Origin: Bin80 sp965207565
GTDB taxonomy: Bacteria > Bacteroidota > Rhodothermia > Rhodothermales > Bin80
Assembly (NCBI GenBank): GCA_965207565.1
Contig: CBDBMQ010000029.1
Location: forward strand, 7,175-71,174
Reading direction: 5' to 3'
Length of the DNA: 64,000 nucleotides
The position numbers and the translations under genes are program-made. Below, piece by piece: positions 46,901 to 55,590 of this stretch (position 1 is its first letter; the number at the start of each line of letters is the position of its first letter). Below the pieces are notes generated by a model. The model was given only the letters and a program-made list of their open reading frames with translations, did no database searches and had not been told where the DNA came from.

Positions 46901-48592
46901 TTAATGAATTGGCGGGCGCTGCAAATGAAAGTCTGTCGCAGACTGATACGCATGTGCAAGTTGTAGCACCTCGGCATCTGCGTAGAGTGGTCCGGAAAAA
47001 GTGATGCTGCGAGGTTGACGACGCGCAGAATCCGGCGAATCTTCCAGTACATCAAACCCATTGGGGACGCTCACACATGGATGACCGGTTAGATTGGTTA
47101 TGGACAATGTCCCACCCCCGAATGTCGGAGATACAAATACATCCACCTTTTGCATCGTCTCATTCATACGCTGCAAAAGAATTGACCGGCATCTTGAAGC
47201 CTGAAGAAACTCAACCGCCGGTACAAAACGGTTCATCCGAAATTCATGCGGCCATGTGCCTTTGCCCTGCCGCACCATTTGATCTACTCCACCGCTGAGT
47301 GTCAATGCATCAAATGCAGCCGCCGCTTCTACGCCAAGCGTCGTCAGCATCGCGTCAACTGGCAGATCTCTCGGAAGTGTAACTGGAATGAGGTCTATGC
47401 CTAGTCTACGCAGTACATCCAAGGCTTCCGTATCCGTTTCTTTTCCTGAGTAATCGGATTCGAACGCTTCCATCAGATATCCAACTCTCAGAGCATTGAC
47501 ATCGTTTTGCAGCGAAAAGGGGAACGGTGCCTGAATGGTTGAAGGGTCTCGCGTATCTGCTCCCCGAATTGCCTCGAATACCAACGCACAATCAAGCGCG
47601 GAGCGTGCCATGGGCCCCAATTTATCCATACTCCAACTGAGTGTCATCGCCCCGTGGCGACTCACTAATCCATAGGTGGGACGATGGCCTGTCACCCCGT
47701 TTCTGGTTGAAGGGGACACGATGGATCCCAGCGTTTCGGATCCAATCGCAAATCCAACCAGTCCCGCCGCGACTGCGGATCCTGGACCGGCACTTGACCC
47801 ACTGGATCCCTGGTCAATATTCCATGGATTCCTTGTCTTGCCCCCAAACCATACATCCCCCCAGGCAAGAGCACCAAGGGACAGCTTCGCAATCAAAACT
47901 GCACCGGCGGATTCTAAACGATCTACCACAGCAGCCTTCTCACGCAAGGCCTGATCTTTGAACGGCGTTGCTCCCCAGGTCGTAGGGTAGCCGGGAACAC
48001 TGAGCAAATCTTTGGCCCCCCAGGGTACTCCGTGCAAGGGGCCCCGCCAAATTCCAGCATCCAATTCAACATCCGCTTGCGCGGCCTGTGTATATGCCAA
48101 GTCTTCCGTGAGGGTAATGACGGCCTGGAGGACACCGTCGTATTTCTTCAGCCGCTCAATGTACAATGTGGTGAGCTCAACGGAGGAGACGTCTCTTGAT
48201 TTGAGCAGGTATGCTAGCTCTGCCACCTGCATGAAGGCAAGGTCTTCCGCTTTGGCTGGGCGCTCTACAGGATTGGGATCCCATCTCAAACCCTGTCCAC
48301 CGGGTGCAGGCCGTACACCGGACCTGCTTGGATCAAATATGAGTGCAGGATGCACATCGTTGGGCAGTGCCAGTTCACGGATCGAAGCATAATGGTCTAC
48401 ATGCTCCTCAAGGTCTTCTACCAACTGTGTTCGCTGCTCCTGAGTGAGCTCAATCCCCGCGATCTCCTCTGCACACGCAATGGTTTCTACGGTGATGGGG
48501 CCCTTCTGACGAGAAAGAATGTTGGGGAATGTTGTGCCCACTACCCCGATTGAGGAGCACGCTGCAAGAAAATGACGTCGACTCAAGGACAT
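46901..48592 (-). CDS. exported amidase (amidase signature family)
   Basis: The product (563 residues from ATG 48592) begins with a Tat-like signal (SLSRRHFLAACSS, residues 2-14), so it is probably exported or membrane-anchored. An extra about 100-residue domain precedes the amidase fold. The catalytic Lys is in GAKDLL (about 194), the Ser-rich loop is QGSSGSSAGPGSAVAAG (261-277), and the nucleophile Ser about 290 lies in GSETLGSI, where most amidases have GTDTGGS. The substrate is unknown; an ester or amide taken from outside the cell is plausible. A start 18 codons upstream is possible but would bury the signal. Confidence 0.85.
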   Translation of the reverse strand: MSLSRRHFLAACSSIGVVGTTFPNILSRQKGPITVETIACAEEIAGIELTQEQRTQLVEDLEEHVDHYASIRELALPNDVHPALIFDPSRSGVRPAPGGQGLRWDPNPVERPAKAEDLAFMQVAELAYLLKSRDVSSVELTTLYIERLKKYDGVLQAVITLTEDLAYTQAAQADVELDAGIWRGPLHGVPWGAKDLLSVPGYPTTWGATPFKDQALREKAAVVDRLESAGAVLIAKLSLGALAWGDVWFGGKTRNPWNIDQGSSGSSAGPGSAVAAGLVGFAIGSETLGSIVSPSTRNGVTGHRPTYGLVSRHGAMTLSWSMDKLGPMARSALDCALVFEAIRGADTRDPSTIQAPFPFSLQNDVNALRVGYLMEAFESDYSGKETDTEALDVLRRLGIDLIPVTLPRDLPVDAMLTTLGVEAAAAFDALTLSGGVDQMVRQGKGTWPHEFRMNRFVPAVEFLQASRCRSILLQRMNETMQKVDVFVSPTFGGGTLSITNLTGHPCVSVPNGFDVLEDSPDSARRQPRSITFSGPLYADAEVLQLAHAYQSATDFHLQRPPIH

Positions 48593-48657
48593 CTGGATTA
48601 TTTCTTTAATTATGGCCCCTGAGTAGGCAGGCGTTGTTTCATTCAAGTTATCCCGAG

Positions 48658-51051
48658 TTATTCGCTGCTTTTGAAAGCCGCCTTGGCTGCCTCAAGACGC
48701 CGTATCCGCTCCGCCTCTGAGCTTTTCGCTCCTTCCCGTGGAACCAGCGACAAAAGCAAGTCTATGCAGCGCACATCTTCAGAATACTCTTTGAGTCTTC
48801 GCTTATAAGTGGCTCGATTCTTGGTGCAGACCAGCGTATAGGGCCTATTTTGGCGCTCGGTCACAAGATCAATATCCAGCCTTAGACTTTGGACGGTTTG
48901 CTCAATATGCACACGCAGATCTTTTCTGACCTTGAACCGAGTAACACGTGCTTCAGGATTCTGGCAAAACGCCTGGAGTTGAACGAGGAGATCGCTTGTG
49001 GATGGGATCTCAGTATTGATGATCCAGTCCGCAGGTTTGTCAGGAGGAACACTGCTACGCTGGAGTAAGAAGTCGGAGGATTGCTGCCATAGCAATCTGT
49101 AGGCTTGCGTGCCGCTAATCTGTTCGGTTTTATTTAAATCTTCCAAAATTTCAGGTAACATCCGGTCTGGAGTAACTGCCTTCGGAAAATCCGCAATGAT
49201 CGTTGCAGCGTATACGGATTCTTGCGTCAAGCCCAGGCTCAGAGAAAGTTTGAAGAGATTGCAAATTGCGGCGGAATCCAGGGGTTTTTCATCCCCTTGT
49301 ACTGAGGGAAAATATTTAGACCTTTCCATGTACATGCGTTGACCAGCTTCCTCCTTATCAAGAATTCTATTGATCTCTTCCAGAACCGTCCGAAGAATCG
49401 AAATGGTTGATCGGGTCATTTCTCGCTCAACATCTAACCAAACAGGTCCGGCTTCGCCTAAATTCTTTTTGATCAGCACCAATAAGGAGATAACCTTATC
49501 GGGATATTTCGGCATGCATTGCTCCACTATTTTGATCAAAAACTCCTTGGCAGCCTCGGGGCCGACTATGCGCACCAGACCGACAATAGACGCGTCACCG
49601 CTGCCGATGTAATCATATGCCACGATCCGGTGAAGAAAGTCCGTCGCAAGGTCCGCATGCTTCGTTTCAACCAAGAGTTGAAGCATTTCAGGCAGATTAC
49701 GATCGTAATGTGTCATTCTATTTTCCGGCCACAGGTCCACCAATTTGGATAGAAGGCTGCGCATTTCAGTGTCATTAATCTGATTGAGTTGCGTACCCAC
49801 CCAAGACACTGCGTGTCGAATGCCGCCCCCTTTCATCACAATTTTCACGGTATTCTCCTTGGGCCATACAACCAGGACTGCGAAGCGATAGATGAGATCT
49901 AGCGTCGGACCATAGTTCCCCATGTAATCTTCCAGCAACTCCTCGTCAGGCTCAGCACCCTCTATTGCACCTGGAGGAAGGAGTTCATTTTCTTCCAGTG
50001 AAAGACTGCCGAAAGGTGGATTGCTACCATCACGGGCGACCCAGTTCTCTAGGTGTTCTACACGTTCAAATATCTCCGCGATTGTGGATCCTATTGAGGG
50101 CTCTCCCCAATAGCTTCCATCGTAATCTATATCTGGCTCGCCTGTATCCTGGATGTACAGTACAGCGGCGTACATGTCGCAGTCTGCGCCATCAGCGGCT
50201 TCTCCTAAAACCTTTGCCACGGCTGCATCAGTACCTTTTAATGTGTCAAATGACAAACCATCCTCGCTGTACGAGTGATCAAGCGACCAGACGATCTTGT
50301 CCGTCTGCCCATCATTCCTCCAGTCGATGAGGCACGACTTGACTTTCTCAGTCAATGTGGTATACTCAGGTGCTCCAGCCCATTTTTTGCCGGAGCGAAT
50401 GAACAGATTAAAAACCAGAGATATACGGTGCCCCTTGGTCACGGGTCGGACTTCATGAAGACAATCTGCATAGAACGCTACATATGAAAGCTCCGAGGGT
50501 TCTTGAGTACTCATATTGTAGACGGTCTCATGGCCTCCGTGACGAATGACCACCTCCCCACCCTCTCCAGAAGTCGGTAGCGATAAAGTTAGGGTAGCAA
50601 TCATCCCTGGCACTTTTTCCGTATCTCGGTGAGCAGCAAAGAATCCACCTTTCTCGTAGATGAGGAGCTTATACATTTCTGCATCAAGATCTCCTTCACC
50701 CAGCCCAAGGCCTTTGCTCACGAGGTCCATGATTTCTGTGAACGTATCAGACCAAGCACCACCGATTATATGGATCTTATCAGCATCAATCTGCCAGCAA
50801 TCTCGCACGGATGTATCCAGGAGTGTCTCGGTTCCTTTACCGTAGGGAGCTCGTTCCGCCATATCAATCAGTGCATCAATTTGTGCCTGCAACACTGGAA
50901 ATGATAGAGCTCCCACACTATCAACAGTGATCCGCGGCATCGGCACATACAGCTTATCGCCTACACAGTAATCTCCTGGGCGATCAACTGACCCAAGCAA
51001 GTCAGTCAGACGTTTGGCCGTCTCATCGTATTCAACAACTTGGTTATCCAT
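48658..51051 (-). CDS. 2OG-Fe(II) oxygenase domain protein with long C-terminal region
   Basis: This 797-residue protein has an N-terminal prolyl-4-hydroxylase-like 2-oxoglutarate/Fe(II) domain (about 125-220). The iron ligands are His 141 and Asp 143 (AAHRDTEK) and His 199 (CLHEVRP), with the 2OG-binding Arg 209 (KGHRISLVFN). The double-stranded beta-helix segment MIATLTLSLPTSGEGGEVVI is clear. The remaining about 580 residues are mostly helical, with no domain I recognise; the end is rich in Lys and Arg. No signal peptide. It lies 300 bases after hsdR on the same strand and does not resemble the amidase that follows, so it may belong to the accessory region around the R-M locus. Substrate is unknown. 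Confidence 0.75.
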   Translation of the reverse strand: MDNQVVEYDETAKRLTDLLGSVDRPGDYCVGDKLYVPMPRITVDSVGALSFPVLQAQIDALIDMAERAPYGKGTETLLDTSVRDCWQIDADKIHIIGGAWSDTFTEIMDLVSKGLGLGEGDLDAEMYKLLIYEKGGFFAAHRDTEKVPGMIATLTLSLPTSGEGGEVVIRHGGHETVYNMSTQEPSELSYVAFYADCLHEVRPVTKGHRISLVFNLFIRSGKKWAGAPEYTTLTEKVKSCLIDWRNDGQTDKIVWSLDHSYSEDGLSFDTLKGTDAAVAKVLGEAADGADCDMYAAVLYIQDTGEPDIDYDGSYWGEPSIGSTIAEIFERVEHLENWVARDGSNPPFGSLSLEENELLPPGAIEGAEPDEELLEDYMGNYGPTLDLIYRFAVLVVWPKENTVKIVMKGGGIRHAVSWVGTQLNQINDTEMRSLLSKLVDLWPENRMTHYDRNLPEMLQLLVETKHADLATDFLHRIVAYDYIGSGDASIVGLVRIVGPEAAKEFLIKIVEQCMPKYPDKVISLLVLIKKNLGEAGPVWLDVEREMTRSTISILRTVLEEINRILDKEEAGQRMYMERSKYFPSVQGDEKPLDSAAICNLFKLSLSLGLTQESVYAATIIADFPKAVTPDRMLPEILEDLNKTEQISGTQAYRLLWQQSSDFLLQRSSVPPDKPADWIINTEIPSTSDLLVQLQAFCQNPEARVTRFKVRKDLRVHIEQTVQSLRLDIDLVTERQNRPYTLVCTKNRATYKRRLKEYSEDVRCIDLLLSLVPREGAKSSEAERIRRLEAAKAAFKSSE

Positions 51052-51354
51052 TATGGTTAGGCATGAGTCTTAATTTGTGTAATATCAATTCGCAGCATCT
51101 CATGCAGGCAGTAGACGCCGAAATTTTCGTTGCATCCTACCAGCATAAGCTTCCTGACGGACGACAAGATCGTAACGTTCAGCGCATCTGTGCATGGCGA
51201 AACAGGAATATACTGTTGAGATCAAAACTGATCGACAAAACTGAGATACAATCAAAACGACTTGCCAAACAACGGAAAATCGCATCCTGCAGTGGGGGAT
51301 TTTATTTCAGTGGATGAGTATTCCAATAGAGCAGGATAAGAGGCGTACATATCG
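51052..51354. other. intergenic region between hsdR and the oxygenase gene
   Basis: About 300 bases that must contain the promoter of the oxygenase gene. Short open frames exist on both strands (84 and 61 residues) but neither resembles a known family or has a convincing start. No hairpin, tRNA or repeat was recognised. Confidence 0.5.
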
Positions 51355-54300
51355 TTAAGCAATCAAGCCATAGAAACGCTCAAAGAATCCTTCAAGTTTA
51401 TTGAGAACCACCTGCTTTTTGATTGCATGATTGTTGTTCTGACTGAATCTTGAGGTTGGTGGCAATATCTTCGTGATTGCGGTTCCCGTATCCGGTATTG
51501 CGCCATAGCGGAAGGCATTCTCAATAAATGTTCTTGTTTCGGAGGAATGTAATCTTTCATCCTTGATAATCCGATCCAACTCTTTGCGCATTTTGATCTC
51601 AATGAATTTGACCCATGCTGCACCTATATCTGATTCTATGGACACAGAATCTACAAACTTATCAATCAGGTCTTTCTTGCTGCGCAAACTTGGGCTTGCG
51701 CTAACCGCACGTTGGATTGAATCACGGATTTCTTTATCCCCACCTTGGCCTTTTTTCTTCAGGTACTGCTCAACCCGCATCAGAATATAATCTACATTGA
51801 TTTCAACGGACTTGATCAATTCAATCTCAAATACCAAGTCATCAACAATTGACTCCCTTTCGAAATCCTGTCCACCGACAATCTCTTCTATTATATCTAG
51901 ATAGAGACTCTGATAATCTTGGAATGCACGATCATCAAGGATTTCGTTTCCTTCAAAATCATCGAAAGCAGTTAGAATATTTCTCTGCCTCAAAATAGAA
52001 CCAAAAAGTCGGACAAATTCCTTTTTTGCCGATTCGCTGACGAGGTCCTTGGTAAACGGAAAATCGGCTTCAAGTGTGGCGATCAGGTCTTTGTACCCTT
52101 CGAAATACTCAGCAAAGGGCTTCAGTAATACAATACCTTTTGCGTCCTTATTTCCGAACAAAGCAAGAGCATCATTAGTCGCTTTTTCGAGGTCCCGGAA
52201 GGAAACAACATTTCCGTAGGTCTTGACTGAATTGAGAATTCGATTGGTGCGTGAATAGGCCTGAATCAGTCCGTGGGCACGCAGGTTCTTATCAACCCAT
52301 AAGGTATTCAACGTTGTAGCATCAAAGCCGGTCAGAAACATATTGACCACAATCACAAGATCCAACTCGCATTTTCTGAGGCGCTCTGACACATCTTTGT
52401 AGTAGTTTTGAAATTTGTCGGATGAGGTATCAAAGTTAGTCGAAAACTGGCTGTTGTAATGACGAATGGCACCTTCCAGGAAATCTCGTGAACTCTGATC
52501 TAATTTACCGGTCTCAAAGCTTTCCTCGCTCAACAGGCCATCAAATTCTTCCTCATTGGGGGCAAAGCTGTACACCAAGCCGATCTTGAGTTGTTTTTCA
52601 CGCGGTAGTTTTTCCTGTTGCTTGATGAATTCCAGGTAGTACCGTTTCGCTGCATCAATAGAAGCGGTCGCAAATATTGAGTTGAACCCAGCTATTTTCT
52701 TTCCCGAAAAATGGTGCCCGATGTTACGCTTGGTTTTTTGCCCAAAATGCTCCCGGATATAATTCACTACTTGAGTGATCCGTTGCGGGGCCAGTAAGGC
52801 ATGCTCCCTGGCAATGCCAGCAACCTGCTCATCCTTGATATTTTGAGCAGTCTTTATGGTGTTAACATAGTCTATACGGAAGGGTAGTACATTTTTGTCA
52901 TTGATTGCATCTACAATCGTGTAAACATGCAGTTTATCACCGAACACCTGCTCAGTCGTGCGATATTTTGGATTACCTTGACTGCTGGCGTTATCAGCAA
53001 AAATCGGTGTACCGGTAAAGCCAAACAGGTGATAACGTTTGAAGGCGCGAGTGATCGCTGCATGCATGTCTCCAAATTGGCTGCGATGGCATTCATCGAA
53101 AATGATGACGACATGCATCCCGTATACAGGATGCTTCTTGTTCTTTGCTACAAAGCGACTGAGTTTCTGGATGGTGGTGATAATTAGGCGCTTGCTCGTA
53201 TCCTCCAGCTGATTTTGTAATGCTCTCGTTGACGTGTTGGAATTAGCCGCTCCTTTCTCAAATCGATCATATTCTCGCATGGTCTGGTAATCCAGATCCT
53301 TGCGGTCCACCACAAACAGCACTTTATCTATCTGCGTCAATGCCACTGCCAACTGGGCTACCTTAAAACTGGTCAATGTCTTTCCGCTACCTGTCGTGTG
53401 CCAAATGTAACCTCCCCCAGCAATCTTCCCTAGATTTTGAAAATTCGTAGCCGTTTTTATGCGCTGTAAAATTTGCTCGGTTGCCACGATTTGATAAGGT
53501 CGCATGACCAGAAGCTTGCGATCTACGTCAAACACACAGTATCGTGTCAAAATATTCAACAAGGTATGCTTCGCAAAGAATGTCTGGGTAAAGTCGGTCA
53601 ATTCGTCAATGCGTTGGTTCTTTGAATCGGCCCACCAAGTGGTGAACGAAAAGCTGTTGGATGTTTTCTGACACGAGTAGTTGCGGCGTTCTTCCAGGTG
53701 GCCTTTGCGCACCGTATTGCTGTAGTATTTTGTTAAAGTACCATTGCTGATCACGAACAACTGTACATACTCAAACAAGCCGCTACCTGCCCAGAAGCTT
53801 TCACGTTGGTAACGATTGATCTGATTGAATGCCTGACGGATATCCACACCTCGGCGCTTGAGTTCTATATGCACCATCGGCAGGCCGTTAACCAACACGG
53901 TTACATCGTAACGATTAATGCGCTTCCCTACAGACTCGTATTGATTAATGACTTGCAACGTATTATTATGGATGTGCTCCTTATCAATGAGTCGGACATT
54001 CTTGGATGTGCCATCATCCCGATCAAGTAACTGGATTGGATCTTCCTGAACCCGAGCGGTTTTTTCTTTGATACTGTCATTGGCACCCGAGATCCTGGTT
54101 TTGAAGAAGCGCTCCCATTCTGAGTCGGAAAAATCGAACCCGTTCAATTTTTCGAGTTGGCGGCGCAGATTGATGATGAGTTCTTCCTCAGTAGTAATAG
54201 CAAGATATTCATAGGCCTGCGATTTGAGTTGCTCAATGAACTTCTTCTCCAGTTCAGCTTCGGACTGATAGGCCGTTTCCCGGGCTCCATCAGGCACGAA

Positions 54301-54372
54301 TTCGGCAACGACCGTACTCTCTCCCGAAAGCGCGACCGGCTCGTAGCGAAGGGGCTTCTGATTTTTACTCAT
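51355..54372 (-). CDS. hsdR: type I restriction enzyme R subunit
   Basis: This 1,005-residue motor and nuclease subunit cuts DNA that lacks the methylation pattern of the M-S complex. The nuclease domain shows Asp 156, Glu 170 and Lys 172 (HIELKRRG), a PD-(D/E)XK arrangement. The helicase part has Walker A HTTGSGKT (325-332), FDECHRSQFG (DEAD-like box), GFTGTPIF and later RTNRIL motif VI. It starts in an ATGA overlap with the hsdS stop. All motifs are intact, so restriction activity is expected whenever a functional S subunit is made. Confidence 0.95.
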   Translation of the reverse strand: MSKNQKPLRYEPVALSGESTVVAEFVPDGARETAYQSEAELEKKFIEQLKSQAYEYLAITTEEELIINLRRQLEKLNGFDFSDSEWERFFKTRISGANDSIKEKTARVQEDPIQLLDRDDGTSKNVRLIDKEHIHNNTLQVINQYESVGKRINRYDVTVLVNGLPMVHIELKRRGVDIRQAFNQINRYQRESFWAGSGLFEYVQLFVISNGTLTKYYSNTVRKGHLEERRNYSCQKTSNSFSFTTWWADSKNQRIDELTDFTQTFFAKHTLLNILTRYCVFDVDRKLLVMRPYQIVATEQILQRIKTATNFQNLGKIAGGGYIWHTTGSGKTLTSFKVAQLAVALTQIDKVLFVVDRKDLDYQTMREYDRFEKGAANSNTSTRALQNQLEDTSKRLIITTIQKLSRFVAKNKKHPVYGMHVVIIFDECHRSQFGDMHAAITRAFKRYHLFGFTGTPIFADNASSQGNPKYRTTEQVFGDKLHVYTIVDAINDKNVLPFRIDYVNTIKTAQNIKDEQVAGIAREHALLAPQRITQVVNYIREHFGQKTKRNIGHHFSGKKIAGFNSIFATASIDAAKRYYLEFIKQQEKLPREKQLKIGLVYSFAPNEEEFDGLLSEESFETGKLDQSSRDFLEGAIRHYNSQFSTNFDTSSDKFQNYYKDVSERLRKCELDLVIVVNMFLTGFDATTLNTLWVDKNLRAHGLIQAYSRTNRILNSVKTYGNVVSFRDLEKATNDALALFGNKDAKGIVLLKPFAEYFEGYKDLIATLEADFPFTKDLVSESAKKEFVRLFGSILRQRNILTAFDDFEGNEILDDRAFQDYQSLYLDIIEEIVGGQDFERESIVDDLVFEIELIKSVEINVDYILMRVEQYLKKKGQGGDKEIRDSIQRAVSASPSLRSKKDLIDKFVDSVSIESDIGAAWVKFIEIKMRKELDRIIKDERLHSSETRTFIENAFRYGAIPDTGTAITKILPPTSRFSQNNNHAIKKQVVLNKLEGFFERFYGLIA

Positions 54373-55587
54373 GCAGCCTCCTTGAAGGTGAGGAGCCGAT
54401 CACGATAGTACTCATATTGCTTGCGGCGTGCGTTGATTTCTGCGGGTAGACCGCTGGACAGGTCGTTCACCAGCGCATCAAATTTGTCAAGAATGTCGAC
54501 GATTTCGTGCTGGATTTCAAAAGGCGGAACGGGAATTTGAAATTTTGAATATGTCTTTATCCACTGCCTTGCGTGATTTTGAGGCGTATAAGAAATCGTT
54601 CTCATAGCGTAGTAGAGATATCTGAAACATACGCGGGAGTCTGTTTTAGGTGTGACTATTTTCATAGCGGAAGATTTGGCTTTGAAGGGGAATTCCACCC
54701 ACTTGAACGCCGTGGTAAAGTCATCAAAGATAATGACAGGTTCAGTGGGAGACGCAGAATATATTCCCCTTTTCTCTGATGTGTAGCCGAGAAGAAAAGT
54801 CTTGCCTGCTGTAAGAACTGGAGTGGCATATTCGTCGTCATATTCAACGGACTCGACAAGATATGCACTTGGCTGTTCGTAGCTGAGAAATTCTCCCAAT
54901 TCCACATATTTTATTGACGATTCATTAAAACTTGAAAATAATTCATATGTATTACATACGTTTAGGGGGGGGGGCGAAATTCAATAATTGATCCCTATAG
55001 TACTGATACTGTTTGCGCCGCGCCTCAAGTTCTGCCTCAAGTTCTGCCTCAAGTTCTGAAAACGTATCTAGGATTTTTACGATTTCGTACTGTACTTCAA
55101 GGGGTGGAACAGGAATGCGAAATGCTTTCACAGATCTATCAGAAATTGCCGGATAGCTCGCACCACGCTGGTGGGCTTCCACATAGGCATAAAAGGCTTC
55201 GCTGCCAAGGATATGGAACAGGAAATTAGGAAGAAGGAGATTGGACTTCGCCCGCAATACACAAAAACCGGTACTACAAATCTGCCCGTTATATTCTGCC
55301 GGAATCAGACAGTACCGCTTCAGCGTTGGTCTCGTTGTGGCAAAGATCACATCCTTTTTATGTACAATTCTTTGCGCTCGATTTGGAGCCGTTTGGTTAT
55401 CAATGACTGCGGTATCACTGATGATATGGGTAGATCGATCAACCGAACTTAAATCAATGTATTTGAACTTCTTGCTTTGGGTATTTTGCCACTGAATATT
55501 GGTCGTACTTTCAACAAGCATGCCGATTGGCAGAAACTCTACCCCATCTGGACAATATTTGGCAATCAGCCTTTCAATCTTATTCAT
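54369..55587 (-). CDS. hsdS: type I specificity subunit, two TRDs split at a G10 tract (phase-variable)
   Basis: The locus encodes two similar halves. The first (ATG 55587, 211 residues) holds target-recognition domain 1 and ends in the conserved helix RRKQYQYYRDQLLNF, then runs through a C10 tract (G10 on plus, 54965-54974) to a nearby stop at 54952. The second (54905-54369, GTG start, 178 residues) holds TRD2 and ends in the matching RRKQYEYYRDRLLTF. If the tract had nine bases the frame would pass from the first half through an 18-codon linker straight into the second, giving 405 residues, a normal HsdS length. With ten, only half subunits are possible. hsdM ends three bases upstream and hsdR overlaps downstream. 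The state shown is thus the off or half-subunit state, unless the count is a sequencing error. Confidence 0.9.
54965..54974 (+). repeat. G10 homopolymer switch tract in hsdS
   Basis: Ten consecutive G on the plus strand (C on the coding strand) at the junction of the two HsdS halves. Runs of this length slip during replication, and here each slip by one base changes whether the two halves are fused. It is the longest homopolymer I saw in the window. Confidence 0.85.
55021..55056 (-). repeat. 12-bp repeat x3 encoding ELEA repeats in the HsdS linker
   Basis: Three copies of GAACTTGAGGCA (the last ends in G) run from 55056 to 55021 on the coding strand and encode ELEA-ELEA-ELEA (residues 178-189), just before the conserved RRKQYQYYRDQ helix. 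The corresponding place in EcoR124-type HsdS carries TAEL repeats whose copy number sets the spacer between the two halves of the DNA target. Gain or loss of one 12-bp unit keeps the frame. Confidence 0.85.
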
Positions 55588-55590
55588 CCT

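Noticed and set aside
51063..51317. 84-residue ORF between the R-M locus and the oxygenase
   Set aside because: No family resemblance and an equally long ORF lies antisense; probably not coding.
54662..54907. Alternative 81-residue ORF at the start of the second HsdS half
   Set aside because: It lies in a different frame from the conserved TRD2 sequence and has no similarity; the GTG-start frame is the real one.
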